Source: Fennellomyces sp. T-0311
Lineage: Eukaryota; Mucoromycota; Mucoromycetes; Mucorales; Lichtheimiaceae
Assembly: GCA_025266875.1 (NCBI GenBank)
Contig: JALLLT010000061.1
Coordinates: 1-64,000 of the forward strand
DNA length: 64,000 bases
Direction: 5' to 3'
Positions within the stretch are counted from its first letter, which is position 1, and each line of letters starts with the position of its first letter. The notes below the pieces were generated by a model. It ran no database searches. It saw nothing but the letters and a program-made list of their open reading frames with translations, and was not told the origin of the DNA. This document shows positions 24,063 to 37,578 of this stretch, piece after piece. The position numbers and the translations under genes were made by a program.

Positions 24063-24675
24063 ATGAGCGACAATGAACGTTCCGGAGCAGCTGATGACGA
24101 TCTCTCGTTGCCCAAAGGTCTGTTTTTCCATCTACAGAAAATTATAAAAGTTGTTCATGCTCGGTAAACACCATTAGCAACTGTGCAAAAATTAATCCAC
24201 GAAATGATGCCCATGGACATTGTCTGCGCCAAGGACACACGAGATCTACTTATTGATTCCTGTGTGGGTAAGTAAATTAGACTCTTATTCAGTGGAAAGA
24301 AAGGCTAGTTTTTTCTTTCTAATGGTACTTTTAGAGTTCATTCACTTGATCGCTTCGGAAGCGAACGATATTTGCGAACGAGAAAACAAAAAGACGATCG
24401 CCGGTGAACACGTTGTTGCAGCACTGCGCGCGCTTGGTTTTGATGACTATGTTGAAGAAGTGGATGAAGTTTACAAGGAACACAAGAAGCAACAAAAGGT
24501 ATGTGTGTTTTTTTCATTGAAAGACGACAAAAATTAAGCTTTATTGTTGTTGTAGGAGCGTGATAGGAAAAGCACACGGCTGGAAAACACTGGCATTGCA
24601 GAGGAAGAACTGTTAAGGCAGCAGGAATTATTGTTTGCTCAATCCCGGCAAAAGTACGAAGCTCAACAGCAATAG
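24063..24675 (+). CDS. NCB2: NC2-beta / Dr1 histone-fold transcription repressor
   Basis: Four exons (24063-24117, 24178-24267, 24335-24498, 24556-24675) give 142 residues. After an acidic start (MSDNERSGAADDDLSLPKA) comes the Dr1 histone fold: VQKLIHEMMPMD, CAKDTRDLLIDSCVEFIHLIASEAND, then ENKKTIAGEHVVAALRALGF. A charged, Gln-containing helix finishes the protein, as in yeast Ncb2 and human DR1. With NC2-alpha it binds TBP on DNA and blocks TFIIA/TFIIB entry, a general repressor of polymerase II initiation; it acts in the nucleus. The length matches the family. The first intron begins GTCTGT, slightly off consensus. The 3' end converges on the gamma-glutamyltransferase gene 182 bp away. Confidence 0.92.
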
Positions 24676-24857
24676 AACGCCTCTCTCTCTCTCTTTCATA
24701 TTTGCAAAGTCTCATCCATTACATCACCCCCATTCTCGCAACTCATCCATTATATTTGTCCAGTATAAAAAGAGAAAGAAAAAACAACACCTATATATAT
24801 TACATTGTAGTCGCCGATTGCGGTGAAATAATAATCGAATACAACAAACTGCCTTTT

Positions 24858-27354
24858 CTAGTATGCTGCTGCCATGCCAAGCTTGCGAGGATCGCTTGCT
24901 GCGTGAACTGTGCCGTCTTCCAAACGCCTTACAGCCTGGACTGCGGAAATTCTCTTATCTTCATCGAGATAAAACACCTGCAAGGAAATCAGCACTTTGC
25001 CGTACATTGAATGTAGCTTTCTTACCTCATGACCCTTGGCAGCCAGCTGATCGACGATACGTTTGTCGTAATCACCTTCAGCAACGGCTACGTTTGGTAA
25101 AAGTTGGTGGTGCAGTCGAGGAGCTTCAATTGCGTCGTATAAGTCCTTTCCAAAGTCGATTGTGTTCAAAATAACCTGTGGTGCAAATGGATTAATACCA
25201 TACGATAGGACTCATTTGCAGTCTTGCTTTACATTTAAAGTAGCGGTGGGGATCAAGGATCCACCTGAGCCACCGAGGGCCATCTCAAACCCAGAATCAC
25301 GCTCAATGATGGTGGGTGTGATGGATGATAAGGGTCGCTTGCGGGGAGCTATCCCGCTGTTAGTATTGGCTGAGCTTTTCCCTGATTCGTTTTCCCCACT
25401 TACCAACATAGTTATATTCGCTTGGATATAGACCAAAGGCATTTGGTTTTCTATCATGTGGATTAGCTGCAGCGCGAGGGGAAAGGCGTTGTTCACGTTA
25501 CCCTGGTATTGAAAAGTCATCCATCTCGTCATTCAGGATGATGCCTGTAGCCTGGTCTAGTATACGGGCACCAAACAAAAGATTCACCGTGGAGGTCAGG
25601 GCAACGGCGCCATCGTCTTCGTCAACAACGGATAAGTGCATAGTTCCGTGAGATTCGGCATGATCGAACTTTGGCTGGTAGTAGAGAGGAGGATGGGTAT
25701 ATTCCTGTAAATGGGTTGCTTGTCAATGCAATGCGCGTAGTGGTCGATGGCAAGAAAAGCCTTACATCCGAAATATTTCTCCGTACTAGATTCGCCCATT
25801 CTTTGGTTGCAATTTCCTTGATTCTGGCGTCATTTCCGGTGAAATCGGGGTCACCAAACTCGGTGCGGAACGCGAAACCGTACTTCATGGCTTCAACAAA
25901 TCGATGTACGTTTAAGCCAACAAATCCTTTCACCGGGAAATTGTATCGTTCGAGAATATTCAACACACTTGCGACCAAAGGGCCACTGGTAGGTGTCGTG
26001 CATGTAGTCACTTTGCGACCGTGATAGTATGTGCTGACCGTGGGTCGAATGACCGCCTCATACTCTTCCATATCCTCCACTGTCATAATGCCCCCTGATG
26101 CTTGTGTTGTGTTGGCCAAGCTCGCGGCGATAAATCCCTAATGAACTCCCTTCAGCAACAATAACGCAGTGCTGGTTTCTTGAACACTTTTACCTTGTAA
26201 AATGTATCGGGACCTTCAAGGGCAATCGTTTCCAAAGTGTTGGCGAGATTAGCTCGGACAATCAGGTCACCTGCTTTTGCCAACGTGCCGTTTGGCGCAA
26301 ATATTTCTGTCCATTCGGGCATGGTCATCAACCAGCTTTCCGCGGACTACAGTAGGAAAAAGTCAGCACAAAACACATGATTTGACAGCCTTTTTTTCCT
26401 TTACCTTGAGTCGACCTTCCAGCAAGGGTGTTGCTTTGAATCCGTCTCTGGCAATTCTAATGGCAGGTTCAAAGAGCGTTGCCCAAGGAAGCTTGCCGTG
26501 GCTGTATGCAAGACTGTTCTTAGAACATACTCTATTGTCTTTACGGATCACTTACCGTTTATGAGCAAGCTCGAATCCCCGAATTTCTCCCCTGCATAGA
26601 TGTCAGTATCTCGGCTGATCAACGTCCCATTGTTACTCACGGGACACCAACTGATAATCCACCATGTTGCGCTAGTTCCGGGTTATCATTGTACATGTCT
26701 CTGTGGGAAGCTGCCGGAGCCGTCTCACGGAAATCGATGAATTCAAAGGTACCATTGGGAGATCGAATCAACATGAAACCGCCACTATGCTGGTCGTGTC
26801 AAAAGTTAAATTATCCATCCGAAACCATCCTCTTACCCTCCGAGCCCTGGCGCAAACACGTTAATAATGATCATTTTCCGCCCCAACAAAAAACATCCCA
26901 TTTACCTGTGGCAAAGCTATCAATCACACCGATACATAGAGCCGATGCAATCGCTGCATCCACGGCATTTCCGCCTTGTTGCAATACTACAGATCATCTT
27001 TAGCCACAATTCATTGGCATGGTGATGATCTTTACTTTCAATTCCGGTATTGGAGCATTCTTCAGCTTCTACAGCAACGGCGGCTCGTTTACCCGTTACT
27101 AGGCGTCCTTGATAGCCCACGTAACCTGCCAAACAAAAATATCAGTAGGATGATAAGGCGCATTCGTTTGTAGATCTGGTCATACCTTTGCGTCCCCTTA
27201 CGGATTTGATAGCGAGGCCCGTTATCAGAAGAAGGACCGCAAGTGCGATTCCAAAGGCGATCAGTAGTTTGAAAGTACGGTGTTTGCGGCCATTGCGTTG
27301 GTTTTTGGTTTTCGGCAAAAGTGGTTCAGAGGCAGCAAGCTCCTCGGAATTCAT
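24858..27354 (-). CDS. Gamma-glutamyltransferase, membrane-anchored, 14 exons
   Basis: Fourteen minus-strand exons (27354-27186, 27125-27036, 26986-26906, 26846-26837, 26784-26641, 26591-26556, 26501-26405, 26346-26194, 26137-25766, 25704-25502, 25450-25404, 25348-25233, 25175-25026, 24977-24858) join to 595 residues. The enzyme cleaves the gamma-glutamyl bond of glutathione and moves the glutamyl group to water or amino acids. A type-II membrane anchor lies at about residues 28-50. GGNAVDAAIAS, GLGGGGFMLIR and the substrate-binding FRETAP follow. The autoprocessing nucleophile is Thr at about 405 (SHGTMHLSVVD), and LGGSGGS at about 492-498 is the oxyanion loop. All key residues are present. 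The anchor suggests a vacuolar or cell-surface location. Exon 4 is only 10 nt, yet it is needed for the GLGGGGF motif. The ATG at 27354 is the only in-frame one before the anchor. Confidence 0.93.
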
Positions 27355-28260
27355 GACAATGAGAAAAAAAGACAAGTGATCAGGTCCTTTCAGAGCTGCT
27401 TTTTTCGATACCGTGCGGAGATCCTTAGTAAGGACTAAAAGGTAAAACTATTTCACCGCTCCAGTGCCACAAGATATTGATCGAAATGTTGCCAATGGGG
27501 ATATGCCCTTGTGATGTGTTTCATACATAATAGTGTTGCCCGAGGCGGCCCAGGTCAACACCTGACAAGCGATAGTATTCGTTTAGCGTTCGTTTCCTAA
27601 GACTTCTGCTGCAATGGTTCATGGCCAAAGATAAGCACGCAATTGTCTTCTGCATGAACGCACTGTCGGACCTGCACAAAAAAGGTTGGCTCCTTGGTTT
27701 ACCCAAAATATTGCTGCATCTAGAACCATGCTGCAATGCAACAGTGACCACCTTTTTTTTTTCTATGAGAGTTGACACAGTGTAACCATGCAAATAAAAT
27801 ATACATGATTTTGAAGCTCGCCTCTTTTCAGTCAAAGCATGTGAATAGGACAGACGGGATACGATTAAGTGAATGAATTTCTACAAGCTACTTGTTAACT
27901 TGGATTGAGACGCATGTAGACGCAATACTCGGGCGCCGCAAATCCGATCTTACAGTACAATGGGTTTTGGCAATGTTTCCAAATACTGCAATTATTCGTC
28001 ATCATTTACACTCAGCATGCTACTTGTTGCTCATTTTTGCGTCATACAACAAGCTGATCGTCAAATATGTTTGTTGACATAACCTGATCAACTGGCTTAT
28101 ATATAAACACAATGGCTTTTACATATTAAGTTAAGCAGATGAATCGCCTCTTTTTACGCTTCCTACTTTCTTATATAATCGTCATTATACTCTCTGGTGC
28201 TTGCAATATATATATGTAGGAATGTCTTTTTTGCCGTCAGAATCACTCGAGTATATTTGG
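27355..28260. other. Intergenic, no recognised gene
   Basis: Upstream region of the gamma-glutamyltransferase gene, followed by AT-rich DNA. A minus-strand open frame (27521-27835) has no recognisable domain. A short A-tract and T-tract occur near 27750. Confidence 0.4.
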
Positions 28261-28294
28261 CCATAGAACTAATTCAACGTACAGCAAGGATTAG

Positions 28295-28609
28295 CAATAT
28301 GTCGATTTCGACGAGAATGAAGCGCGTGTGATTAAAGCCGCCACAAGCGATTATTTAGACGACATATTCAGTCCCGTAGATGCTAATGCTTACAGGGAGT
28401 TCCATTTTAATTTTACGTACTCTAATGTATGCTTCACTCTTACCTAATTAACCTTCCTCAAGCAACTATTATAGCAAATGGTCTGTCAAGTTATCCTCCC
28501 ACTAAATGTCAAACCGCAGATACGTATATCAAACCACTCGCTGATACTCCTTGTAGTTGAAATTAAGAAAATACTTTACATACTTTCATGTTTTCCTGCA
28601 TTAGAGTAG
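28295..28609 (+). pseudogene. Relic with VEIKK-type nuclease-like motif
   Basis: Two plus-strand segments, 28295-28425 and 28475-28609, are joined by a canonical-looking 49-nt intron (GTATGC...TTATAG). The first reads YVDFDENEARVIKAATSDYL...YREFHFNFTYSN. The second contains RISNHSLILLVVEIKK, where Glu-Ile-Lys in a hydrophobic strand resembles the E-X-K half of PD-(D/E)XK folds. A stop follows soon after, and no start or longer frame is visible. It is probably a fragment of another accessory nuclease-like gene. Confidence 0.35.
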
Positions 28610-29648
28610 CAGAGGACATGGATTGAACTAATGCGTCCAATATTCAACGAAATTGAGTATAGCAGATAAAATCACTAGCATAGAACTCTTGCACCGCACC
28701 TGACGTATTTGCGTACCCTATGTGGGTCGATCGGTTTTCTACGCATCGTTGTGACTGAACAAAGGACGCTATTTGTGAACAGTGCCGGCACTTCCACCTT
28801 GCGAAAATATGATCACCCATTATTACGCTGGTTGATAAGTGGTGTAACTTCTCACAACCAAACGGCAACGTAATTATGCCACTCGATATTTGTGACAAAC
28901 TTTGCAGTTGACGACTCAAGCTCCGATATCGCAGTATTGATCCTTCTTTTTGGCTTGCTCAGAGAATCCTTTTACTATTGAAGAAGCAAATCGATCTTCT
29001 TGATGGGAATCAGCTCAATGAAAGAGGAAAGGGAGCAAGCAATGTATTTTCCCAACAATCTCCGGCCACGCTGAACAATTCTGACTAATCGTGACGTAAA
29101 AGTTGGATGGTCAGCGTGCGCATCATTATAATAAACCGGCCTGCAATATAACAAATCTCGACTGAAACTTGAGCAGTTGGATTTAGCAAGTAAAATGGTT
29201 TCAACGTAAATGTTGCATGTTCCTGATCAAGTGCTGGACTTGCATTTTCCAGGACAGATAAGGTTTTCGATATGCCGCAGTAATAACGTTATTTACCATA
29301 TCAATGCAATTATGTTTATCGCGCATTTTACACACGCCGATCAAGTTTTGTAGCCACCGGTTACTGAATGACGCATACATACGTACTGGATGTCGTTCAG
29401 GCTTGATGGTCAATCCAGACGCATCAGGGTAAGGAAGTAGTATGCTGTCGACCATGACGGAGCAAAGAATAAGACCAGGAGTCAAACGAATACGAAAATC
29501 CATCGTTGAAGAAAAGAAGACTGCGCGGGAAAGCGGCGAGAGACCGGATCAACAATGTGTGGAGGCGGGGAGTTTGGCACCGACATCACACCTATATAAA
29601 ACTGACCTCTTTCCAGTCCGACCGAAACTTGCAGATCTACTTTATACA
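28610..29648. other. Intergenic; promoter of the Aim32-like gene
   Basis: No gene recognised between 28.6 and 29.4 kb. Close to the following gene, TATATAAA at 29593-29600 is a good TATA candidate about 50 bp upstream of the chosen ATG. The reading frame stays open upstream to 29442, but those residues lack conservation and include the TATA element, so they are taken as non-coding. Confidence 0.5.
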
Positions 29649-30652
29649 ATGTTACGATCGTTGACATGGAGACCGAAACTTTTGGCGAGACTTGGCCCCA
29701 GATTACGGTACAAGAGCACGAACATTCCGTTTGACAGCAAGCCGTTTCCTTTCCACCGGTTCGAACCGTGTTGTCCTGAAGGCGAAAAGTTCGGAAACGG
29801 TTATGTCGCTTGTTCAAAACACCCCATGCCCAAAGTCATTGGCAAAAAGATTGACATGCACAATGAACTGAAACCGACACTTTCGGGACGTCACCTGGTA
29901 GCGTGCGTTGGTGAAGAAGCCCCCGACTGGATGCGAGCCAAAGTCGAAACTGTTCGAGGCGGCATGGTTTATGCACTGAATTCCGCTCAAGGCATATGGA
30001 TGAAGCATACAGACCGGTCAAAGATTGTTCACGACGGAGGGAATTTGATGACAACCATTTGCGAACGACCATCGAGCGCAGAATGGCCCACGTCGGATCT
30101 GTTGCTGTTTCCCGAGTTTCGGCGGTATCCTGCCATTCATCCAGACAAGTTGCTCGGATCGCCCATAGAAAAGGTGCTCGACGCATTGTGGAAGAATCCT
30201 ACTGCTTCAAACCTGCCATCGATTCCGCACGAAGAGACGTTGGAGGATATTGATACGGTTGTGATGGTTTGCACACACACAATGCGGGATAAACGGTGTG
30301 GTATTCTCGGTCCCCTTCTTGTGCAAGAGTTCCGAAAAGTGCTTTCGGAGCAAGGTCTTTTGACGGGCCAGGAGAATGGTCGGGTAGAAGTGTGGGGCGT
30401 AAGTCACTTTGGAGGTATGTTGCTAGGATACATATATATATATATATAGTGAAGGTGGATGGCTGACATGAAAGTTGATTAGGTCACAAGTTTGCTGGCA
30501 ACTTGATTATCCACCAAAAGGGTCTTGGAGGGCATATGTATGGAAACGTGCGACAATGCCACGTTCCCAGCATCATCGATCGCCATATTGTAAATCATAA
30601 AGTTATCAAAGAGCTTTGGCGTGGACAAGTGACACCACCGTCGATAGAGTAA
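29649..30652 (+). CDS. Aim32/Apd1-like thioredoxin-fold [2Fe-2S] protein, mitochondrial
   Basis: Two exons (29649-30414 and 30483-30652) encode 311 residues of the sucrase/ferredoxin-like family. The N-terminus (MLRSLTWRPKLLARLGPRLRYKST) is Arg-rich and amphipathic, without acidic residues, a typical mitochondrial presequence; this favours the Aim32 branch over cytosolic Apd1. The cluster ligands of this family are all present: C208 and C217 in CTHTMRDKRCG, and H253 and H257 in SHFGGHKFAGN, with the 9- and 4-residue spacings known from yeast. Two further conserved regions (CCPEGEKFG; YPAIHPDKL) precede them. The intron contains a (TA)n run and splits the second motif between Gly and His. The likely role is redox or Fe-S function in the mitochondrial matrix. 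Confidence 0.88.
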
Positions 30653-31031
30653 ATATATACCAAACGTAATAAACTTTTTAGATCGTTCTTCAAAATCAGT
30701 CAAGCGCCGACTCAACGAGTGTGTTACTCACAGACTTCAAAGCATAATGATGTGGCCTGAGCACATGCACAACTCCACAAGTTACTTTAATAAGCTGTCG
30801 ATCCCTAACGGATTCTGCACGATGAAAAATACGGGGAGCCTATGCATATAGTTTTTTAGGCGATTTGGTTCTGGCTGGTGACTTGAAATTTAATTTTTGG
30901 TGTCAAAAAAAAAAAAAGCGCGGCGCACTCTTCCCTTTCTTTCTTACCTCAGGTTGACTAGGCAACCATTTTCTTTACATTACCGTATCCAAGCAACTCC
31001 CATTCCCCGCATTGCACGACGGTGTCTGAAA
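30653..31031. other. Intergenic between Aim32-like and FHA-kinase genes
   Basis: A 379-bp spacer. A poly-A run (30905-30917) is followed by a C/T-rich tract just before the kinase ATG. The frame of the kinase stays open upstream to about 30897, but through low-complexity poly-Lys sequence, so the Met at 31032 is preferred. Confidence 0.5.
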
Positions 31032-33425
<2,394 letters not shown>

Positions 33426-34247
33426 AGCGCCTTTATTATAGTATCCTGTCCGCTTTTATATTGTTCATTTCCCCTTTCGTGTATCTTACCTCTTTTAACT
33501 TACAGTTATATATCTATCCGAGTTTTCGTCATTATACTTTAGTACATAAAACGTTTTCATAACATTTGTCACAAGCATGCTACATATCCTTGGGAACGTA
33601 AGATACTGAACTCGTATTTGTTGGTCAATAAAAAAAGTTAACTTTTATCTATGTTGACTAGCATACGGAAAGGGAAGTTTGTCAAATCTAATATGCATGG
33701 GTTCAATTCTTTCGTATGAAAGCTTCCATTATAGTGTCCGTCCTTTCGTATTACAGAGTTGAGCATCGGAAAAAATCTGCAAGGCTTGAAAGGCATTGAT
33801 ACACCTGTTAAATCTGGAGATGTACGTCAAGTTACTTAAGCACCCACCACCTCTCTTTAGAAGGCTGTACAATAATTATGGTCTGTAGTCAAGGCAATAA
33901 ATACAAGTAAGCCCTTTAAATATTTATGAGTTGGTCTGGGTAACATGAACAAAGGTTTTCCCTCGGTGTGCCGGCGTTTTTTTTGTGAAAAAAAAAAGGG
34001 TCCGTATCTGAAATCCGGGTACACTCTTTGGGAGTGCACGTTGTTGCATATACTATGTCATCAATGGTGATTTTGATTAAGTAATATTTACTTCAAATAT
34101 AGTTTAAAGATATTATATAACGCTCATCCAGCATCCATGCCGGCTCCCTTATAGAATTGCATCATGTAATCCGTGGAGCGTTTTCTATGTAGATACTTCC
34201 ATATAGCATTGTAATCTTTCGAAGGGCCAAGTTACTGCCAGAATTTT
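33426..34247. other. 3' flank of the kinase and AT-rich spacer
   Basis: CAATAAA near 33627-33633 may serve as a polyadenylation signal for the kinase. No gene recognised; a long A/T tract occurs near 33976-33998. Confidence 0.4.
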
Positions 34248-34667
34248 TCATGGTAAATATGGTTTAACAGCTGGCCATTCTAAATGCCGGGTGCGGGAAG
34301 GGGTCAAATCGATGACTACAAAAAAAAACGTCACTCCTGAAAGAAGCAGCATATTAATGTGCTGTGACTGTGGAGCATCCTCAGAAGGAACTGTGAGCGG
34401 CAGGTATACAACTGAAGGCCATTGTGGACGGTCATCAAATATGGCGATCAGGGTGGTGTAGGCATCTGCTGCTATCTGAGTATCGATTGTTCCTTCAAAA
34501 TAATAATATCTGCCGCAGCACGTAATGTGTGCTGTATCCAGAGTATTGCCGTACTCCAGTCTCTCGACCGTGTTTTTCATCATATACACGCAATCATTAA
34601 ACAGGTAATTCAGATAGAAGTCATGATTACGGAGCAGGTGGTTCAGCTTCTTTTCCTTGAGCTCCAT
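34248..34667 (-). CDS. Hypothetical ORF downstream of the transposase relic
   Basis: An open 139-residue frame. The middle (DTQIAADAYTTLIAIFDDRPQWPSVVYLP) looks protein-like, and a hydrophobic stretch (INMLLLSGVTFFFVVI) lies near the C-terminus. I recognise no domain. Its position 200 bp behind the Mutator-like relic, on the same strand, leaves open a passenger gene of the element or a decayed gene; it may equally be spurious. Confidence 0.25.
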   Translation of the reverse strand: MELKEKKLNHLLRNHDFYLNYLFNDCVYMMKNTVERLEYGNTLDTAHITCCGRYYYFEGTIDTQIAADAYTTLIAIFDDRPQWPSVVYLPLTVPSEDAPQSQHINMLLLSGVTFFFVVIDLTPSRTRHLEWPAVKPYLP

Positions 34668-34870
34668 TCACTTATCCTAATCTCCCAATAACTGTAACGC
34701 AAGTCCATGATATCTGCAGTGTATTTGATACTAGTTGAACAATCGTCTGGTATATCTGTATGAACAAACCTAGTACTTGTGGTCTAAGAATTATGTCGCA
34801 GTATACACTTAAAAATTAAGTTTGCTTTTTTTCTGTTGTTTGGTCTTTTTGGCCACAGATCTTCTTTGTT

Positions 34871-36305
34871 CTACTCCGGGGCTGATCTTTTCTTCCTTTT
34901 CTTCTTTCCACCAGCATGATCTCCCGTTATTTGACCTCTAGGTTTTCCTTTTTCAGTGTCGTTAAAGTTCTCAGCAGTGCTATTAACCTTTTCTTTGGAT
35001 AATTGTATACCATGGACGAGAATTTCGTGAAGGTATTGATCTGTCCCAGGCTCCAGATTTCCCCCCATTAACTCGATTTCTTCAAGGATGAATGGGGTAT
35101 CTTTAGCGTTCTGTAGTCCAGTTGCTCGTACATCAATGAAGTGAAGTTTGTCTTCTTCATTGTGAAAATATTCAATATCTTCTTTTGAAAACTTATTATC
35201 ACCGTCATTGCCGCCCCAGATACGATCGTGCTTACGTTTACTGGATTTCATATCTTGTGTACTGGGCTCAACCTTTGAAACTTCGCTATAGTTCCCGTAG
35301 TTTGGCAGATTTAACCCATCATATACCGAAGCAACAAGAGGTGGGCTCATAGGTGAGCGATGTTGGAATATCATACTGCTTTTACACGGTCGAAGCCACC
35401 ATTTAGGCCAATTAAAGACACGATGGTAATTCGAAACCAGTTCTCTACAGCTTTGACAGATTTCGTCGGCACCCTCAGTTGTTCTGATGGCTCTCGTCAA
35501 TTCCCAAAACCGCTCGGACTTTTCAGGTGGCACGGTGCGGTGGTTACTGCTGGCACGTTGTACGGATTGCAGCCAATGCATATAGCATCCTTTGACGAAT
35601 CGTGGTCCATCCGTTTTCCCGGTGAATGTTGTATACATCTTTACGAACCCGTTCTTCTGCGCTATCGATAAATCCAACATCATCCCGAGAAAAGAATTCT
35701 GTCAGTCGAACTTCAATTTGCACGCGTTTATTAAAGCAAAGAAGTAATGAGAGAAATTTGCTTCAGAGAGGCCGCCCATAACAACTTGGAAAATCACAGC
35801 ATGCTTTTTGAGCTGTCGAATGTACAGATCTGCGGTACAGAGGTAGTAGCCTTTTCCAATTGCTTTGAAAGTGGCATCAGTCACTGTTGGGAATGCTTGA
35901 AAGTTGACAACCTCCTTGGCAAGCGGGGATCGATATGCAACAAAGAACGAGCCAGGCAAGACATTTGAATGAAGAAAATATTCGGGATATTCTTTTACCA
36001 TTGCTCCAAACTCGCCGAGAAATGTAACCTTCCTTGGGATGCCTTGCAGATCGCACACTTCGTTCTCATGGTATTCCGCGATATCATGATTGCCAAGGAT
36101 TGCGTTGATCGTATAAATTGGCGATGTTTTTGTGTTGTCTTTTTTCACCGTGCCCTGTATAGCAGCTGTTGGGTCACTGTTGGACCGTTTCGCATTCTCG
36201 CCGTAAACTTTTCTTTTTCCTTTTCAGAAAAGCTCTTGGCCAGATACTTGTTATGAGTGTGTCTGCCGTTTTGCTTCGCATTGCACTTGCCAGTCCTGAA
36301 AAAGT
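34871..36305 (-). pseudogene. Mutator-like (MULE) transposase, broken
   Basis: The minus strand carries the order expected of a MULE transposase. A FLYWCH/WRKY-like tail (GKCNAKQNGRHTHNKYLAKSF) comes first, then SEKEKEKFTARM, PIYTINAILGNHD, the first catalytic Asp in VTDATFK, GGLSEANFSHYFFALINA, the second Asp in GMMLDLSIAQKNGF, and VKGCYMHWLQSVQRASSNH. The tail is Lys/Glu rich and basic. An in-frame TGA at 35702-35704 lies between the two Asp motifs. The N-terminal part needs at least one frameshift between about 36150 and 36240. Transposition would need a joined polypeptide, so this copy is inactive as read. Terminal inverted repeats were not found. Confidence 0.75.
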
Positions 36306-37578
36306 AAAAAGCCTTGACGCCACAGGGAAGGTACTATACCACGCGGTCACATTCGAAACACCCTTTCCTGCGAATCGCCATAGTAGTTTTTTTGGCACAC
36401 CCAGGGCGCAAATGTGTGTCTTCAAGTCTATATGTCTCGGGTACACGGTATAATGTGCCATTGCACTTTTTCTTGCAACGATGCACGCTTTGCCAGCTTT
36501 TTCGGCTTGTTGACCCTTTTCATTGATCAGCCAATGTCCAATGTAAAGCGCTCATATCTGTGATGTTGAAATCACTTAGTCTTTTCCTAACCTAGTGAAG
36601 GTGATCCAAGGTGTTTACACGTTTTTCAACAAGTAATGTCGTTAGCTTCAGCATTTTATAATGCACATTATACATGAGATGCCAGCTGACACGTGACATA
36701 ACTTTTTGGAAATACTGTACTTCTTTTTTCTCAGAATTATAGTATGCAGCCATTGTTTCCTCGTAGTTATCCAGCTGGAATTTTTTTTAGAAAGTATGTG
36801 ACATATATAGACTTAGTAACTCGGCATGGATTCAGTCTTGGAATCCGTTGCACTTTCGGTTTCAGCGTCAGAAGTGAGGAGACCGACAGAAGGATCGCAG
36901 TTGACATGTGTCATGAAATTCGACGTTTTGCTATTCGGTCCAAGAATCAAGGATATGGGCGCCTCTTTCTCTGACAAAAAACGGTGTCACACCGAGTGGT
37001 GTCGGTGCGGGGGTGAAGCCTATGGTAAAAATCAGTCCTTATAGCAAAATCAACACAGCATCCCCCTCATTAATCGTAGCGTTAGTGTCCCATGTGACCT
37101 TACGATTGTACAACATTGAGTACTTTAAAGAGCAAAACTTGATCATACGGATAAACAACAAGGCTTTTCTTCCCAGCGCAGGATAGAAGAAAGCTCTGCC
37201 GTGAGTGTACTTTTGATTGTTGTAAATTCTAGTGGATTCATAATGATTTATTTTATTAGTTATTTGAATTTGTTTCGGTGCGCCGCTGAAGCGTACTTCC
37301 ATTTTCTTTACAACTGTATCCTCGCACTACAAGTGTCATTCCAATACAGTGCTTGGGTATGGGGTTCTTCCAGATAATAGGACAGGTAGATTTTATTTTT
37401 GCGAAGTATTATATTTTGTCCTTTGCTCACATGGCAGGGCTTCTCTTTTCAGGTCCTGCCGCTGTTACTTCACTCGATCCGACACTATAGCGGGAGGACC
37501 CCCTATAGTATTAAGAGGCGCATTGATTGGCTGGCTCCTAGGTTACCCCTCCACGTAACTTGTTTCCATCGAGATCAA
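36306..37578. other. Intergenic, accessory DNA
   Basis: Possible upstream part of the transposase relic, then sequence without recognised genes. A minus-strand frame (37039-37302) ending WDTNATINEGDAVLILL is protein-like but unassigned. Confidence 0.35.
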
